A program made the position numbers and the translations under genes. A stretch of 64,000 nt of DNA from Methylobacteriaceae bacterium (lineage in GTDB: Bacteria > Pseudomonadota > Alphaproteobacteria > Rhizobiales > Beijerinckiaceae). Below the pieces are notes generated by a model. The model was given only the letters and a program-made list of their open reading frames with translations, had not been told where the DNA came from and did no database searches. Of this stretch, positions 1 to 7,937 are shown piece by piece. Location: assembly GCA_947444195.1 (NCBI GenBank), contig CANEZL010000016.1, positions 34,121-98,120 of the forward strand, written 5' to 3'. Position 1 is the stretch's first letter. Each line of letters opens with the position of its first letter.

Positions 1-213
1 GTGGCGGCCGAGGCAGAGACGGCGGCGGCTGCGCAGGCGGCGCATGCGGAGACCCTCTCGGTGCTCGCCCGCCGCGCCCGCGAGACCCAGCGGTGGCAGC
101 GCGCGCAGGGCCGGATCCTCGACGCGCGCCGCGCCCTCGCGGAGCGGGCCGACGCGTGCGAGGCCGAGGACGAGATCCTGATGCGGCTCGGCCGCTCGGG
201 AGCGGCGGCATGA
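1..213 (+). CDS. C-terminal fragment, possible T3SS stalk protein (SctO-like)
   Basis: Only the last ~70 residues are inside the window; the frame is open to the first base, so the gene starts upstream and the GTG at base 1 need not be its start. The visible part is Ala/Glu/Arg-rich and looks entirely helical, as expected for a coiled coil. It lies directly before sctQ. In many T3SS operons the gene at this place encodes the ATPase-stalk protein SctO (YscO/HrpO), a short coiled-coil protein. That assignment rests on position and composition only; no conserved motif is visible. A 174-base gap containing a repeat element separates it from sctQ. Confidence 0.4.
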   Translation: MAAEAETAAAAQAAHAETLSVLARRARETQRWQRAQGRILDARRALAERADACEAEDEILMRLGRSGAAA

Positions 214-246
214 TGCGTTGTCTCGTTGGTCGCTCGGATCGCGCGG

Positions 247-364
247 GCTTCCCCTCCCCCTTGCGGGGAGGGGTAGGGGTGGGGGTGGTGCAGGAGGCAC
301 CACCGAGCTTCATCCTGCACCACCCCCACCTCCTCCCTCCTCCCCACAAGGGGGAGGAGAGGCC
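247..364. repeat. GC-rich palindromic intergenic repeat (REP-like)
   Basis: This gap between two secretion genes consists of C-runs and G-runs that fold on themselves. GTGGGGGTGGTGCAGG near 280 pairs with CCTGCACCACCCCCAC near 314, and outer CCCTCCCC/GGGGGAGG arms flank it. A related element lies at 61981-62060 between atpA and atpG, sharing the ACCACCCCCACCTC core and GGAGGAGAGGC end. It is therefore a dispersed family and not a site specific to T3SS. It could act as an mRNA stabiliser or terminator inside the operon. Confidence 0.7.
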
Positions 365-387
365 CCCGCATCTGTCCAACCTATCCA

Positions 388-1500
388 ATGGGTGACGGCA
401 TGAGCCTGTCCTTGCCCCGCATCGACGCGCCGCCCGTGCAGCGGCACCGCCCCCGCACCCGGCTGCCCGAGGCCGCCGCAGCCCTCGTCAACCGGCTCGC
501 GCGCCCGCGGATGCCGTTCGAGGCGGATGTCGAGGGGCTGCCCCTGCGGCTCGCCCCTGGCGCCGTCCTGCTCGAACCGGTGCCGCCGATCGCGGATGCG
601 GTCGAACTCGGCCTCGCGGTGGCGGGCGGCCGGCTCGCCCTGCGCCTGCCCGGCGCCGTGCTGGATCGGCTGGCGCGCGCCCTCCAGCCGGATCTCGAGA
701 GGTTGCCCGATGGCCCCGCCGGTCCCCTGCTCCTCGAACTCGCCCTGGCGCCGCTGCTGGAGGCCGCCGAGCGGGTCGTGCAGGCGCGGATCACCATCGA
801 GTCCCTGGCGCCCGCCCACGAGGCCGCCCCGGGCCCGACGCTCCGCGTGGAGGGTCATCTCGCGGGCGAGCCCTTCCCGGCCCGGCTCGATCTCGGACCC
901 GGGCCGCTCGCCGTCCCGGGCTCGCCCCCGCTCGAAGCCTTGCTCGCCCTGGTCGAGGCGGCGCCCGCGCGCGCGGCGCCGGTCGCGGCTTTGCCGCTCG
1001 CCGTCCGGTTCGTCGCCGGCCACACCCGCCTCACCCTGCGGCAGTTCGAGAGCATCGAGCCCGGCGACGCGGTGATGCCCGACCTGTGGTACCCGGCCAG
1101 GGGCGAGACCCGCTTGACCCTCGGCGAGAACCTTGTCGCCGAGGCGCGCACGGACCGTCACACTTCGACGCTAAGGACGCCGTTTCGTCCGGCCGCGGAA
1201 GATCCCGCGGCGAGCGGGGTCTCGGTCATGGCGCAGGATCAGGCGGATGGGGCGGCGCAGGCGAGGTCCGAACCGGGGCTCGATGCGGTCAACGTCGCGC
1301 TGACCTTCGAGCTCGGGCGCCGCACCCTCGGCCTCGGCGAGCTGAAGGCCCTGGGCGAGGGCCACGTGTTCGACCTCGGCCTCGACCCCGAGAGCCCCAT
1401 CGACCTCATCGCCAACGGCGCGCGGATCGGCCAGGGCGAGATCGTCGAGATCGGCGAGCGCATCGGGGTGCGCGTGGTGCGCCTGTTCGGGCGGGACTGA
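388..1500 (+). CDS. sctQ: Type III secretion C-ring/sorting-platform protein SctQ
   Basis: 370 aa. The C-terminal ~75 residues form a SpoA (FliN/YscQ surface) domain: LTFELGRRTLGLGELKAL, then DLGLDPESPIDLIANG and a closing IGVRVVRLFGRD. This is the classic end of SctQ/HrcQ/YscQ proteins. The N-terminal 270 residues are Ala/Pro/Leu-rich and poorly conserved, as usual in this family. SctQ builds the cytoplasmic sorting platform that docks the ATPase and receives substrates. It sits immediately before sctR in the order Q-R-S-T-U, typical of nonflagellar T3SS. Two in-frame ATGs compete (388 and 400); neither has a clear ribosome site because the repeat ends just upstream. Confidence 0.88.
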   Translation: MGDGMSLSLPRIDAPPVQRHRPRTRLPEAAAALVNRLARPRMPFEADVEGLPLRLAPGAVLLEPVPPIADAVELGLAVAGGRLALRLPGAVLDRLARALQPDLERLPDGPAGPLLLELALAPLLEAAERVVQARITIESLAPAHEAAPGPTLRVEGHLAGEPFPARLDLGPGPLAVPGSPPLEALLALVEAAPARAAPVAALPLAVRFVAGHTRLTLRQFESIEPGDAVMPDLWYPARGETRLTLGENLVAEARTDRHTSTLRTPFRPAAEDPAASGVSVMAQDQADGAAQARSEPGLDAVNVALTFELGRRTLGLGELKALGEGHVFDLGLDPESPIDLIANGARIGQGEIVEIGERIGVRVVRLFGRD

Positions 1501-1508
1501 CGCGCGCG

Positions 1509-2171
1509 ATGACCGAGGTCCAGCCGGGCATCCTCGCCCTCGTCGCCGTCACCCTCGGGCTCGGGCTGATGGCCTTCGTCGTCGTGACGACGACGGCCTT
1601 CATGAAGATCTCGATCGTGCTCTTCCTCGTGCGCAACGCGCTCGGCGCGCAGCAGGTGCCGCCCAACATCGTGCTCTACGGCGCGGCGCTGATCCTGACC
1701 GTCTACATCTCCTCGCCGGTGGCCGAGCAGGTGTTCCAGCGCGCCACCGATCCGCAGCTCACCTACCAGACCGTGGGCGACTGGCTGGCCGCCGGAAAGC
1801 GCGCGCAGGAGCCGGTGCGCGACTACCTCCAGCGCTTCACGAGCCCCGAGCAGCGCCAGTTCTTCCTCGACGCGACCCAGCGGGTCTGGCCGGAGGGCGC
1901 GCGCGGCAGCGCCGGGCCGGACGACCTGCAGATCCTCGTGCCCTCGTTCCTGATCTCGGAGCTGAAGCGCGCCTTCGAGATCGGCTTCCTGCTCTATCTC
2001 CCCTTCATCGTCATCGACCTCGTGGTGACGACGATCCTGATGGCGATGGGGATGTCGATGGTCTCGCCCACCGTGATCTCGATCCCCTTCAAGCTGTTCC
2101 TGTTCATCGCCATCGACGGCTGGTCGCGGCTGATGCACGGGCTCGTCTTGAGCTACGCGCTGCCGAGCTGA
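1509..2171 (+). CDS. sctR: Type III secretion export-gate protein SctR
   Basis: 220 aa inner-membrane protein of the FliP/YscR family. An N-terminal hydrophobic stretch is followed by KISIVLFLVRNALGAQQVPPN, the family signature, then a periplasmic loop (~70-150). Then come FLISELKRAFEIGFLLYLPF and the C-terminal membrane hairpin with MGMSMVSPT and SIPFKLFLF. SctR pentamers form the core of the SctRST export gate. The ATG at 1509, eight bases after the sctQ stop, was chosen because everything upstream in that frame is sctQ read out of frame. Length matches the family. Confidence 0.95.
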   Translation: MTEVQPGILALVAVTLGLGLMAFVVVTTTAFMKISIVLFLVRNALGAQQVPPNIVLYGAALILTVYISSPVAEQVFQRATDPQLTYQTVGDWLAAGKRAQEPVRDYLQRFTSPEQRQFFLDATQRVWPEGARGSAGPDDLQILVPSFLISELKRAFEIGFLLYLPFIVIDLVVTTILMAMGMSMVSPTVISIPFKLFLFIAIDGWSRLMHGLVLSYALPS

Positions 2172-2185
2172 GAGGGACGAAGACG

Positions 2186-2461
2186 ATGGACCAGTCCGGC
2201 ATCCTGCTGCACGTCAAGAACGCGCTGGCGCAGTTCATGACGCTCACCCTGCCGCCCCTGGTGGCCGCCCTGGTCGTCGGGCTGATCGTGGGCGTCCTCC
2301 AGGCCGCGACGCAGATCCAGGACCAGACCCTGCCGCAGACGGTGAAGCTCCTCGTCGTGGTGGCGGTGCTGGCCCTGTTCGTGCCGCTGCTCTCGGCTCC
2401 GCTGATCGAGGGCGCCAAGCAGGTCTTCTCCGAGTTTCCCGCCCTCACGAGCCCGGGCTGA
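2186..2461 (+). CDS. sctS: Type III secretion export-gate protein SctS
   Basis: 91 aa with two membrane helices (about residues 17-40 and 54-76), the standard size and topology of FliQ/YscS/HrcS. The loop DQTLPQTVKLLVV and the first-helix pattern PPLVAALVVGLIVGVLQAATQ are typical. Four copies of SctS wrap the SctR/SctT core of the export gate. It follows sctR by 14 bases, with a purine-rich GAGAGGGACGAAG ribosome site before the ATG. Confidence 0.93.
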   Translation: MDQSGILLHVKNALAQFMTLTLPPLVAALVVGLIVGVLQAATQIQDQTLPQTVKLLVVVAVLALFVPLLSAPLIEGAKQVFSEFPALTSPG

Positions 2462-2472
2462 CGGCTCACCCG

Positions 2473-3306
2473 ATGGCGAGCCTGCCCGACCCGAACACCG
2501 TCGCGGGCCTCACCGCCCTGTTCACGGAGGCGATGCGCTGGGTCTCCGCGGCGGCGCTCGGCATGGCGCGGCCCGCGGGCATCTTTCTCATCCTGCCGGT
2601 CTTCACCCGCGCCGAGATGGGCACGCTGATCCGGCTCGGCCTCGCCTTCGGGCTCGCCTTCCCGATCCTCGGCTACAGCCAGCAGAGCATCGCGCCGGCG
2701 GAGGCCGACATCCAGGTCGTGCGCCTCGTGCTGGTGGCCCTGAAGGAGCTGTTCGTCGGCGTGCTGATCGGCTTCGTGATGGGGATCCCGTTCTGGGCGA
2801 TCCAGTCGGTCGGCGAGTTGATCGACACCCAGCGCGGCATCTCCAACGAGGTCGCCCCGGTCGATCCCACCACGAAGTCGCAATCCTCGGCGCTGGGCCT
2901 GTTCCTGGGGCTCCTGGCGATCACGATCTTCGTGGCGGCGGACGGGCTCAACACCGTCGTGGAGGCGCTCTATTCCAGCTACGGCCTGTGGCCGATCCAG
3001 ACGTTCCTGCCCGCCACCGATCTCGAGGCGATGATGGGGCTCGCGAGACTCGTCGACCGGGTGCTGCGCACCGCGCTCCTCGTCGGCGGCCCGGTCATCG
3101 TCCTGATGCTGCTCCTCGACCTCTGCGTGATGCTGATCGGCCGCTTCGCGCCCCAGATCAACGCCAACGACCTCGCTCCCACCGTGAAGAACGTCGCCGT
3201 CGTGCTCTTCATGATGGCCTATGCGAGCTACCTGTTCGACTACGCGGGCGCCGAGATCGGCACTTTGCGCGGCATCGGCGCGACGATCGGGCCGTTCCTG
3301 CGATGA
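2473..3306 (+). CDS. sctT: Type III secretion export-gate protein SctT
   Basis: 277 aa, hydrophobic, with about six to eight membrane helices; FliR/YscT/HrcT family. Recognisable pieces are RPAGIFLILPVFTRAEMG near the N-terminus, LKELFVGVLIGFVMGIPFWA in the middle, and the conserved GELIDTQRG that follows. The C-terminal part contains RFAPQINANDLAPTVKN, another family hallmark. SctT caps the export gate. It starts 12 bases after sctS, and its stop overlaps the sctU start by four bases, so the two are probably translationally coupled. Confidence 0.94.
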   Translation: MASLPDPNTVAGLTALFTEAMRWVSAAALGMARPAGIFLILPVFTRAEMGTLIRLGLAFGLAFPILGYSQQSIAPAEADIQVVRLVLVALKELFVGVLIGFVMGIPFWAIQSVGELIDTQRGISNEVAPVDPTTKSQSSALGLFLGLLAITIFVAADGLNTVVEALYSSYGLWPIQTFLPATDLEAMMGLARLVDRVLRTALLVGGPVIVLMLLLDLCVMLIGRFAPQINANDLAPTVKNVAVVLFMMAYASYLFDYAGAEIGTLRGIGATIGPFLR

Positions 3307-4346
3307 GCGGCGATTCGAGCGAGGAGAAGACCCTCCCGCCGAGCCAGAAGAAGCTGCGCGACGCCCGCAAGAAGGGGGAGATCGCCAAGAGCCGCGACCT
3401 CGTCAGCGCGTTGGGGCTCCTGGCCGCCACCGCCTTCCTGTGGGCACGCTCGGAAAGCCTCGTGGACGAGTGGCGGCAGGTGCTGCTCAATGCCGAGCGG
3501 CTGCAGAACGACCCCTTCGGCGTCGCCGCCCCGCAGGTGGCCGCGACCCTCGCCGGCCTCTCGGCCCGCACCGTCCTGCCGCTGCTGGGCGCCGTGGTGG
3601 CCGCGGGCATCGTCGGCAGCGTCGTTGCCAATCGCGGGCTCGTCTTCTCCCTCGATCCGATCAAGCCGAAGCTCGAGCACCTCAACCCCATCGAGGGGCT
3701 GAAGCGGATGTTCGGCGTGAAGGCGCTGGTGGAACTCGCCAAGACGCTGGCGAAGGCGGCTTTGCTCGGCGGCACGCTGTTCCTCGTCTTCCTCGGCACC
3801 TGGAACACGCTGGTGCTGCTGCCCGCGGGCGGGCTCGCCGCCCTCGATTTCGTGGTCGGCACGCAGGCCAAGCTCCTCCTCGGCATCGCGGTGGGCGCCT
3901 TCCTCGCCGCCGGGCTGATCGACGTGCTGATCCAGCGCTGGCTCTTCTTACGCGACATGAAGATGAGCGCGAGCGAGCTGAAGCGCGAGTTCAAGGAGCA
4001 GGAGGGCGATCCGCACGTGCGCGGCGCCCATCGCCGCCAGCGCCAGGAGGGCGCGCAGCTCCCCCGCACCGGGCTGAAGCGCGCCACCATCCTGATCCGC
4101 GGCCGCGGCGTGGCGGTGGGCCTGCGCTACGTGCCCGGCGAGGGCGGCGTGCCCATCATCGTCTGCCGCGCCAAGGGCGCCGGGGCGGAGGTGATGATCG
4201 AGGCCGCGGCCGAACTCGGCATCCCCCGCGCCCCCGACCACGGACTCGCCGCGGCGCTCGCCCGGAAGGTGGCGCCGGGCGCCCCCCTGCCGAACCGCTT
4301 CTTCGACCGCGCCGCGCGGGCGATCTACGCCGCGGGGCAGGCGTGA
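3303..4346 (+). CDS. sctU: Type III secretion switch protein SctU, without the NPTH autocleavage motif
   Basis: 347 aa, FlhB/YscU/HrcU family. The start is fixed by an ATGA overlap with sctT. N-terminal EEKTLPPSQKKLRDARKKGEIAKSRD-type sequence, four membrane segments (about 33-205) and the SctU linker MKMSASELKREFKEQEGDPHV (217-239) are all present. Normal family members then carry ...VVVANPTHIAIGI..., where the protein cleaves itself between Asn and Pro to switch substrate class. Here the aligned stretch reads TILIRGRGVAVGLRY (262-276): Asn, Pro, Thr and His are all missing, while the flanks are conserved. No other frame contains the motif. The cytoplasmic domain is complete, so this is not a truncation. 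Confidence 0.92.
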   Translation: MSGDSSEEKTLPPSQKKLRDARKKGEIAKSRDLVSALGLLAATAFLWARSESLVDEWRQVLLNAERLQNDPFGVAAPQVAATLAGLSARTVLPLLGAVVAAGIVGSVVANRGLVFSLDPIKPKLEHLNPIEGLKRMFGVKALVELAKTLAKAALLGGTLFLVFLGTWNTLVLLPAGGLAALDFVVGTQAKLLLGIAVGAFLAAGLIDVLIQRWLFLRDMKMSASELKREFKEQEGDPHVRGAHRRQRQEGAQLPRTGLKRATILIRGRGVAVGLRYVPGEGGVPIIVCRAKGAGAEVMIEAAAELGIPRAPDHGLAAALARKVAPGAPLPNRFFDRAARAIYAAGQA

Positions 4347-4436
4347 GGCCGTGACAGCCCGCCGTTCCGTGAGCGCGGGACCCGTCGGCGGCCTGTCCGA
4401 GCGGGCCCGCTCGCAAACCTGTGATGGAAGGGCGAC

Positions 4437-4464
4437 ACCGGCCCGTTCATCCGACCGGGCCGGT
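4437..4464 (+). terminator. Hairpin between sctU and the secretin gene
   Basis: A perfect 9-bp stem (ACCGGCCCG at 4437-4445, CGGGCCGGT at 4456-4464) with a 10-base loop lies in the 268-base gap between sctU and the secretin gene. No T-tract follows, so it may attenuate transcription or stabilise mRNA instead of ending it. The rest of the gap (4347-4614) shows no gene I can support. Confidence 0.45.
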
Positions 4465-4614
4465 CGCGGCTGTAATCGCACCGTCACACAAGCTCAGCAG
4501 GAGTCTCCTCATTCGTCGAGGCGACGGGGAGGCGGCCGATGCGAGCGAACACCATCGGGTTTGCCCGCCCCGCCGCCGGGACGCCGCCCCGCCGCGTCCG
4601 CGCGTAGCGTATCC

Positions 4615-6183
4615 ATGGATCGGCCGTTCCGCCCCCGCCTTCTGGCCCGCGTCGCGATCCTCCTCGCATCGGGCCTCGCCGCGGCCGCGCCCGCCGCGGC
4701 CGAGCCGGCGGCGGTCCGGACGGTTCCCACCGGGGCGCCCGCGATGGCGCGCCCGATGATCCCGGCCTGGCCGGACAACGTGCGCTCCGTCGACGACGCC
4801 TCGCGGTTCCGCCCGCACACGGCCTGGACCACTGGCGGGGCGGCCCCGCCCCGGTTTCAGCCCAACGCCCCGGATGCCGAGACGATCTCGGCCGCCCGCG
4901 GGCAGCTCTCCCTCAACGTGTCCCGGGGCAAGACCCTGCGCCTGTCGCGGCCGGCCGCCTCGATCTTCGTGGCCGACCCGACCATCGCCGACATCCAGAC
5001 GCCGTCGAACCAAGTGGTGTTCGTGTTCGGCAAGAAGCCCGGCCGCACCAGCCTGTTCGCCCTGGACGAGCGCGGCGATCCCATCGCCGAGTACGGCGTG
5101 GCCGTCGTCCAGCCGATCGAGGACCTGCGCAACCTGCTCCGCAGCGAGGTCGGCGATTACCGGCTCAGCGTGTCGTATACGCCCAACGGCGCGATCATCA
5201 GCGGCACGCTGCCCAATGCCGGGCTGGTGGAGACCGCCAAGGCGGTCACCGCCCAGTTCCTCGGCCAGGGCGCCACGGTGACGAACCGCATCCGCGTCGC
5301 GGGCGCGCTCCAGGTGAACCTGCAGGTGCGCGTCGCCGAGGTGAACCGGCGCGTGCTGAAGGAGTTCGGCATCAATCTGCGGGCGACCGGCCAGGCCGGG
5401 AATTTCGGCTTCTCGCTTGTCTCGGGGGGCTCCGCGGCCTCGCCGGGCACGCTGCCGATCACCGGGCGCGGCAACAGCTTCGGCGTCAGCTACTCGGACG
5501 GCATCAACAACGTCACCGCGACCCTCGACGCCCTGGCCGAGGACGGCCTCGTCTCGATCCTGGCCGAGCCGAACCTCACCGCCGTCTCGGGCGAGAAGGC
5601 GAGCTTCCTGGCCGGCGGCGAGTTCCCGATCCCGATCGCTCAGGCGCTGGGCCAGACCTCGGTGCAGTTCCGCCGCTTCGGCGCGAGCCTGGAATTCCAG
5701 CCCACCGTCCTGTCCTCGAACCTCATCAACATCCGGGTGCGGCCCGAGGTGAGCGAGCTGACGCCGGCCAACGGCGTCGAGGTCAACGGCCTCAGCATCC
5801 CCGGCCTGACGACGCGCTCGGCCGACACCGTGGTGGAGCTCGCCAGCGGCCAGAGCTTCGCCATCGGCGGCCTGATCCGGAAGAACTTCTCCACCAATAT
5901 CGGCATCCTGCCGGGCCTCGGCGACATCCCGGTGCTCGGCGCCCTGTTCCGCTCCTCCGCCTTCCAGAAGGACGAGAGCGAGCTCGTCATCATCGTCACG
6001 CCCTACATCGTGCGGCCGGCGGGTTCCCCCCAGGCCCTCAGCGTGCCGAGCGACCGGGTGGCGCCCCCGACGGATGCCGGGCGCATCCTCCTCAACACGC
6101 AGACCAAGGCTCCCTCGGCCCGGCTCGCCCCGCGCAAGGGCTCGGTCGGCCTCACGGGCGATGCGGGGCTCGGCGTCGAATGA
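4615..6183 (+). CDS. Outer-membrane secretin of the CpaC/Tad type, placed in the T3SS operon
   Basis: 522 aa from the ATG at 4615, which gives a good Sec signal peptide (residues ~1-32, ending AAAAPAAAEP); the frame is open further upstream but without a signal. Residues ~105-190 form the CpaC/RcpA N-domain with LNVSRGKTLRLSRP, ADPTIADIQ and GRTSLFALDE. A BON/N1-like part follows, then the secretin domain with QVNLQVRVAEVNRRVLKEFG, LNALAEDG-like DALAEDGLVSILAEPNLTA and FAIGGLIRKN. These match Tad pilus secretins better than the SctC/RhcC type. No other tad gene (cpaA, B, E, F, tadB/C) is nearby; it follows sctU and overlaps the CpaD-like gene. Confidence 0.88.
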   Translation: MDRPFRPRLLARVAILLASGLAAAAPAAAEPAAVRTVPTGAPAMARPMIPAWPDNVRSVDDASRFRPHTAWTTGGAAPPRFQPNAPDAETISAARGQLSLNVSRGKTLRLSRPAASIFVADPTIADIQTPSNQVVFVFGKKPGRTSLFALDERGDPIAEYGVAVVQPIEDLRNLLRSEVGDYRLSVSYTPNGAIISGTLPNAGLVETAKAVTAQFLGQGATVTNRIRVAGALQVNLQVRVAEVNRRVLKEFGINLRATGQAGNFGFSLVSGGSAASPGTLPITGRGNSFGVSYSDGINNVTATLDALAEDGLVSILAEPNLTAVSGEKASFLAGGEFPIPIAQALGQTSVQFRRFGASLEFQPTVLSSNLINIRVRPEVSELTPANGVEVNGLSIPGLTTRSADTVVELASGQSFAIGGLIRKNFSTNIGILPGLGDIPVLGALFRSSAFQKDESELVIIVTPYIVRPAGSPQALSVPSDRVAPPTDAGRILLNTQTKAPSARLAPRKGSVGLTGDAGLGVE

Positions 6184-7094
6184 GCGTGCGGAGACCGTCG
6201 ATGCGCCGGATCGGCTTCGTGCCGCGGATCTGCCTGCCGCTCGTCGTGCTGCCCCTGGCGCTCGCCGCCTGCACGCCCGTGGCGCCCCCCGTGGCCGGCC
6301 CCACCGTCGCGGTGCCGCCGCCGGTCGCCGCGGCCGCGCTCCCGGTCCCGCCGCCGGTGACGATCGTCGACCCGCCGGTGGAGCCCGCCGCCGCGGTCCT
6401 GGTGCGGCGCGAGGCCGAGCCGCGCCCTGTGGTCTACTACGATCAGCCGGCCCGCCTCTCGCCGCCCGGCGCGCCGGCCGTGCTGCCGCCGCCGATCCCG
6501 CCGCCGGGCTCCCGCCAGGAGACGCTGGTGGAGGCCGTGCCGACGACAGGCCTGATGGGCCGCAACGACCGGCGCCGCTTCCTCGCCTTCCTCACGGAGG
6601 CCGGGCGCGGCCGGCTCGACGCCCTGCATCTCGAACTGCGCGGGGGCAGCCGCGGCGCCGTGCGGGCGCTCGCCGAGACGGCGCGGCGCGCGGGCGTCGA
6701 TCCGCTCAAGATCCGCGCCGTCGATGCCGGCCCCCCGGGCGGGCGAGTCGAGGTGATCGCGACGCGCTACGTGGCGGTCGCGCCGGAATGCCCCTCGCTC
6801 GCCGTGGTCGGCCCCTCGGCCAACGACAACGACTTCGACCCGACCCACGGCTGCTCGAACCGCGCCAACCTCGCCGCGATGGTCAACGATCCCCGCGACC
6901 TCGTGCGCAACGACGCGGTCGTTCCCGCCGACGGCGCCTACGCCGCGCGGGGGATCGAGCGCTACCGCGCCTCCTATGCGGGGGACCGCAACCGGCCGGA
7001 CGGCGGCAACAACCAAGCCCCGATCGACAACGGCTTCGCCTACGGCCCGCCCGGCGGCTCGATGCTCGGCAGCGGCGGGCCGGTCTCGCGCTGA
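6180..7094 (+). CDS. CpaD-like pilus/secretin-associated lipoprotein
   Basis: 304 aa. The start overlaps the secretin stop (ATGA); an in-frame ATG at 6201 is an alternative. The N-terminus is a lipoprotein signal with lipobox LAAC (Cys31), followed by a Pro/Val-rich spacer (~35-110). Residues ~125-260 are CpaD-like: NDRRRFLAFLTEAGRG, a GSRGAVRALAETARRAGVDP helix, and the signature HGCSNRANLAAMVNDPRDL. CpaD proteins are outer-membrane lipoproteins that assist the CpaC secretin in Tad systems. The pair therefore probably forms the outer-membrane channel of whatever apparatus this operon makes. The tail is Gly/Asn-rich and probably disordered. Confidence 0.85.
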   Translation: MSVRRPSMRRIGFVPRICLPLVVLPLALAACTPVAPPVAGPTVAVPPPVAAAALPVPPPVTIVDPPVEPAAAVLVRREAEPRPVVYYDQPARLSPPGAPAVLPPPIPPPGSRQETLVEAVPTTGLMGRNDRRRFLAFLTEAGRGRLDALHLELRGGSRGAVRALAETARRAGVDPLKIRAVDAGPPGGRVEVIATRYVAVAPECPSLAVVGPSANDNDFDPTHGCSNRANLAAMVNDPRDLVRNDAVVPADGAYAARGIERYRASYAGDRNRPDGGNNQAPIDNGFAYGPPGGSMLGSGGPVSR

Positions 7095-7280
7095 GCACAC
7101 CGGCGCGCTCGGGAACGGCCGGCGCCGCCGACAGGTGTCCGTCAGCTTGGGGATGCACCCTTCAGCCGTCTTCCCCGAAGCAGGGCAAGCGCGGCATGCG
7201 TAGCATCACCTCGCAGTTCGCCTGGAAAGCGCTTGCGCCGATCGCCAACTTCGCCCTGACGGCTCCACCATCGAACTTCG

Positions 7281-7548
7281 GTCTCGCCGGGCCGGCGGGC
7301 GCGCCAGTTCGACACCGTCATCGACGGAGCCTTCGTGTCCGGCGTGGCCGACAACGTGGCGATGATCGGTGGCAAGAGCACCGCCGTCGAGGCCAAATGC
7401 GTGGACGACTGGGCGAACTCCCTGCGCTATCAGGCAAGCCCCAACGGTGGCCGGGCTCGCCGCTCATTGCGCGCAGGCGTTCCGTGATGCCGGCATCGAG
7501 AATATCCGTTTCGTCCTGACACCGGCCCTTCGCCCAGGAGTCCTCTGA
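7281..7548 (+). pseudogene. Remnant of a toxin C-terminal domain (restriction-endonuclease-fold type)
   Basis: No intact gene exists here. One frame (7281-7487) reads ARQFDTVIDGAFVSGVADN, then IGGKSTAVEAKCVDDWANSL, before a TGA. A second frame (from ~7456) continues with CAQAFRDAGIENIRFVLTPAL and stops at 7546-7548. Spliced together they look like the end of a Tox-REase-type nuclease domain of polymorphic toxins, in which D...EAK is the expected catalytic pattern. At least one frameshift plus an internal deletion near 7450 are needed, and the N-terminal body is absent. The stop overlaps the next gene's ATG (TGATG), the usual toxin-immunity coupling. The family assignment is from memory of the motif. 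Confidence 0.5.
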
Positions 7549-7937
7549 TGCCGTCGATGGAAGAGATTCTCGGTGGGCCGATCGAGCGGGAGCGCGCGGT
7601 CCCCGGCACGCGGCCTGGCGAGGGCGACAAGGTTCGCTACGTCTCGTTTCAGGAGCCGCACAACCCGTCCGACACTTTCCGGGAGGTCACCCGCGCGGTG
7701 AAGCCGCCCCTGCCGAAGCGGGGCGGCGCCGTCCTCGAAGGATGCATCGTCACCCTGGCCGACGGCCTGCGGTTCTACGCCCTGTCGTTCCACGGCGATC
7801 TCGAGGGCTGGCAAAGGCAGATCGAGGAGGGCGCCCGGATGCTCGGCCTCGTCAGCGCTCGCATCGAGGCGGACGGCTTGCACCTGTCGGACGGGCGCTC
7901 AGTCCCGCTCGGCGCCTGCACGATCGAGCTGGACTGA
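7548..7937 (+). CDS. Small acidic protein, probable orphan immunity protein
   Basis: 129 aa, intact, with no signal peptide or membrane segment. It begins MPSMEEILGGPIERERAVPG and contains an alternating strand/helix pattern (GGAVLEGCIVTLADGLRFYALSF) that suggests a compact alpha/beta fold. It starts on the stop codon of the decayed toxin domain, so its likeliest role is to neutralise that toxin. If so, it has outlived its partner and may protect against toxins from related strains. I do not recognise a named immunity family. It converges with the following minus-strand gene, the two ends overlapping by 39 bases. Confidence 0.65.
   Translation: MPSMEEILGGPIERERAVPGTRPGEGDKVRYVSFQEPHNPSDTFREVTRAVKPPLPKRGGAVLEGCIVTLADGLRFYALSFHGDLEGWQRQIEEGARMLGLVSARIEADGLHLSDGRSVPLGACTIELD

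Noticed and set aside
4351..4614. A longer N-terminus for the secretin, open from 4351
   Set aside because: The extra 88 residues would put the signal peptide inside the protein; the ATG at 4615 begins a normal leader.
7139..7160. GTCAGCTTGGGG upstream of the toxin remnant as a second tts box
   Set aside because: Only the first eight bases match; the TCG-AAGCT half is absent.
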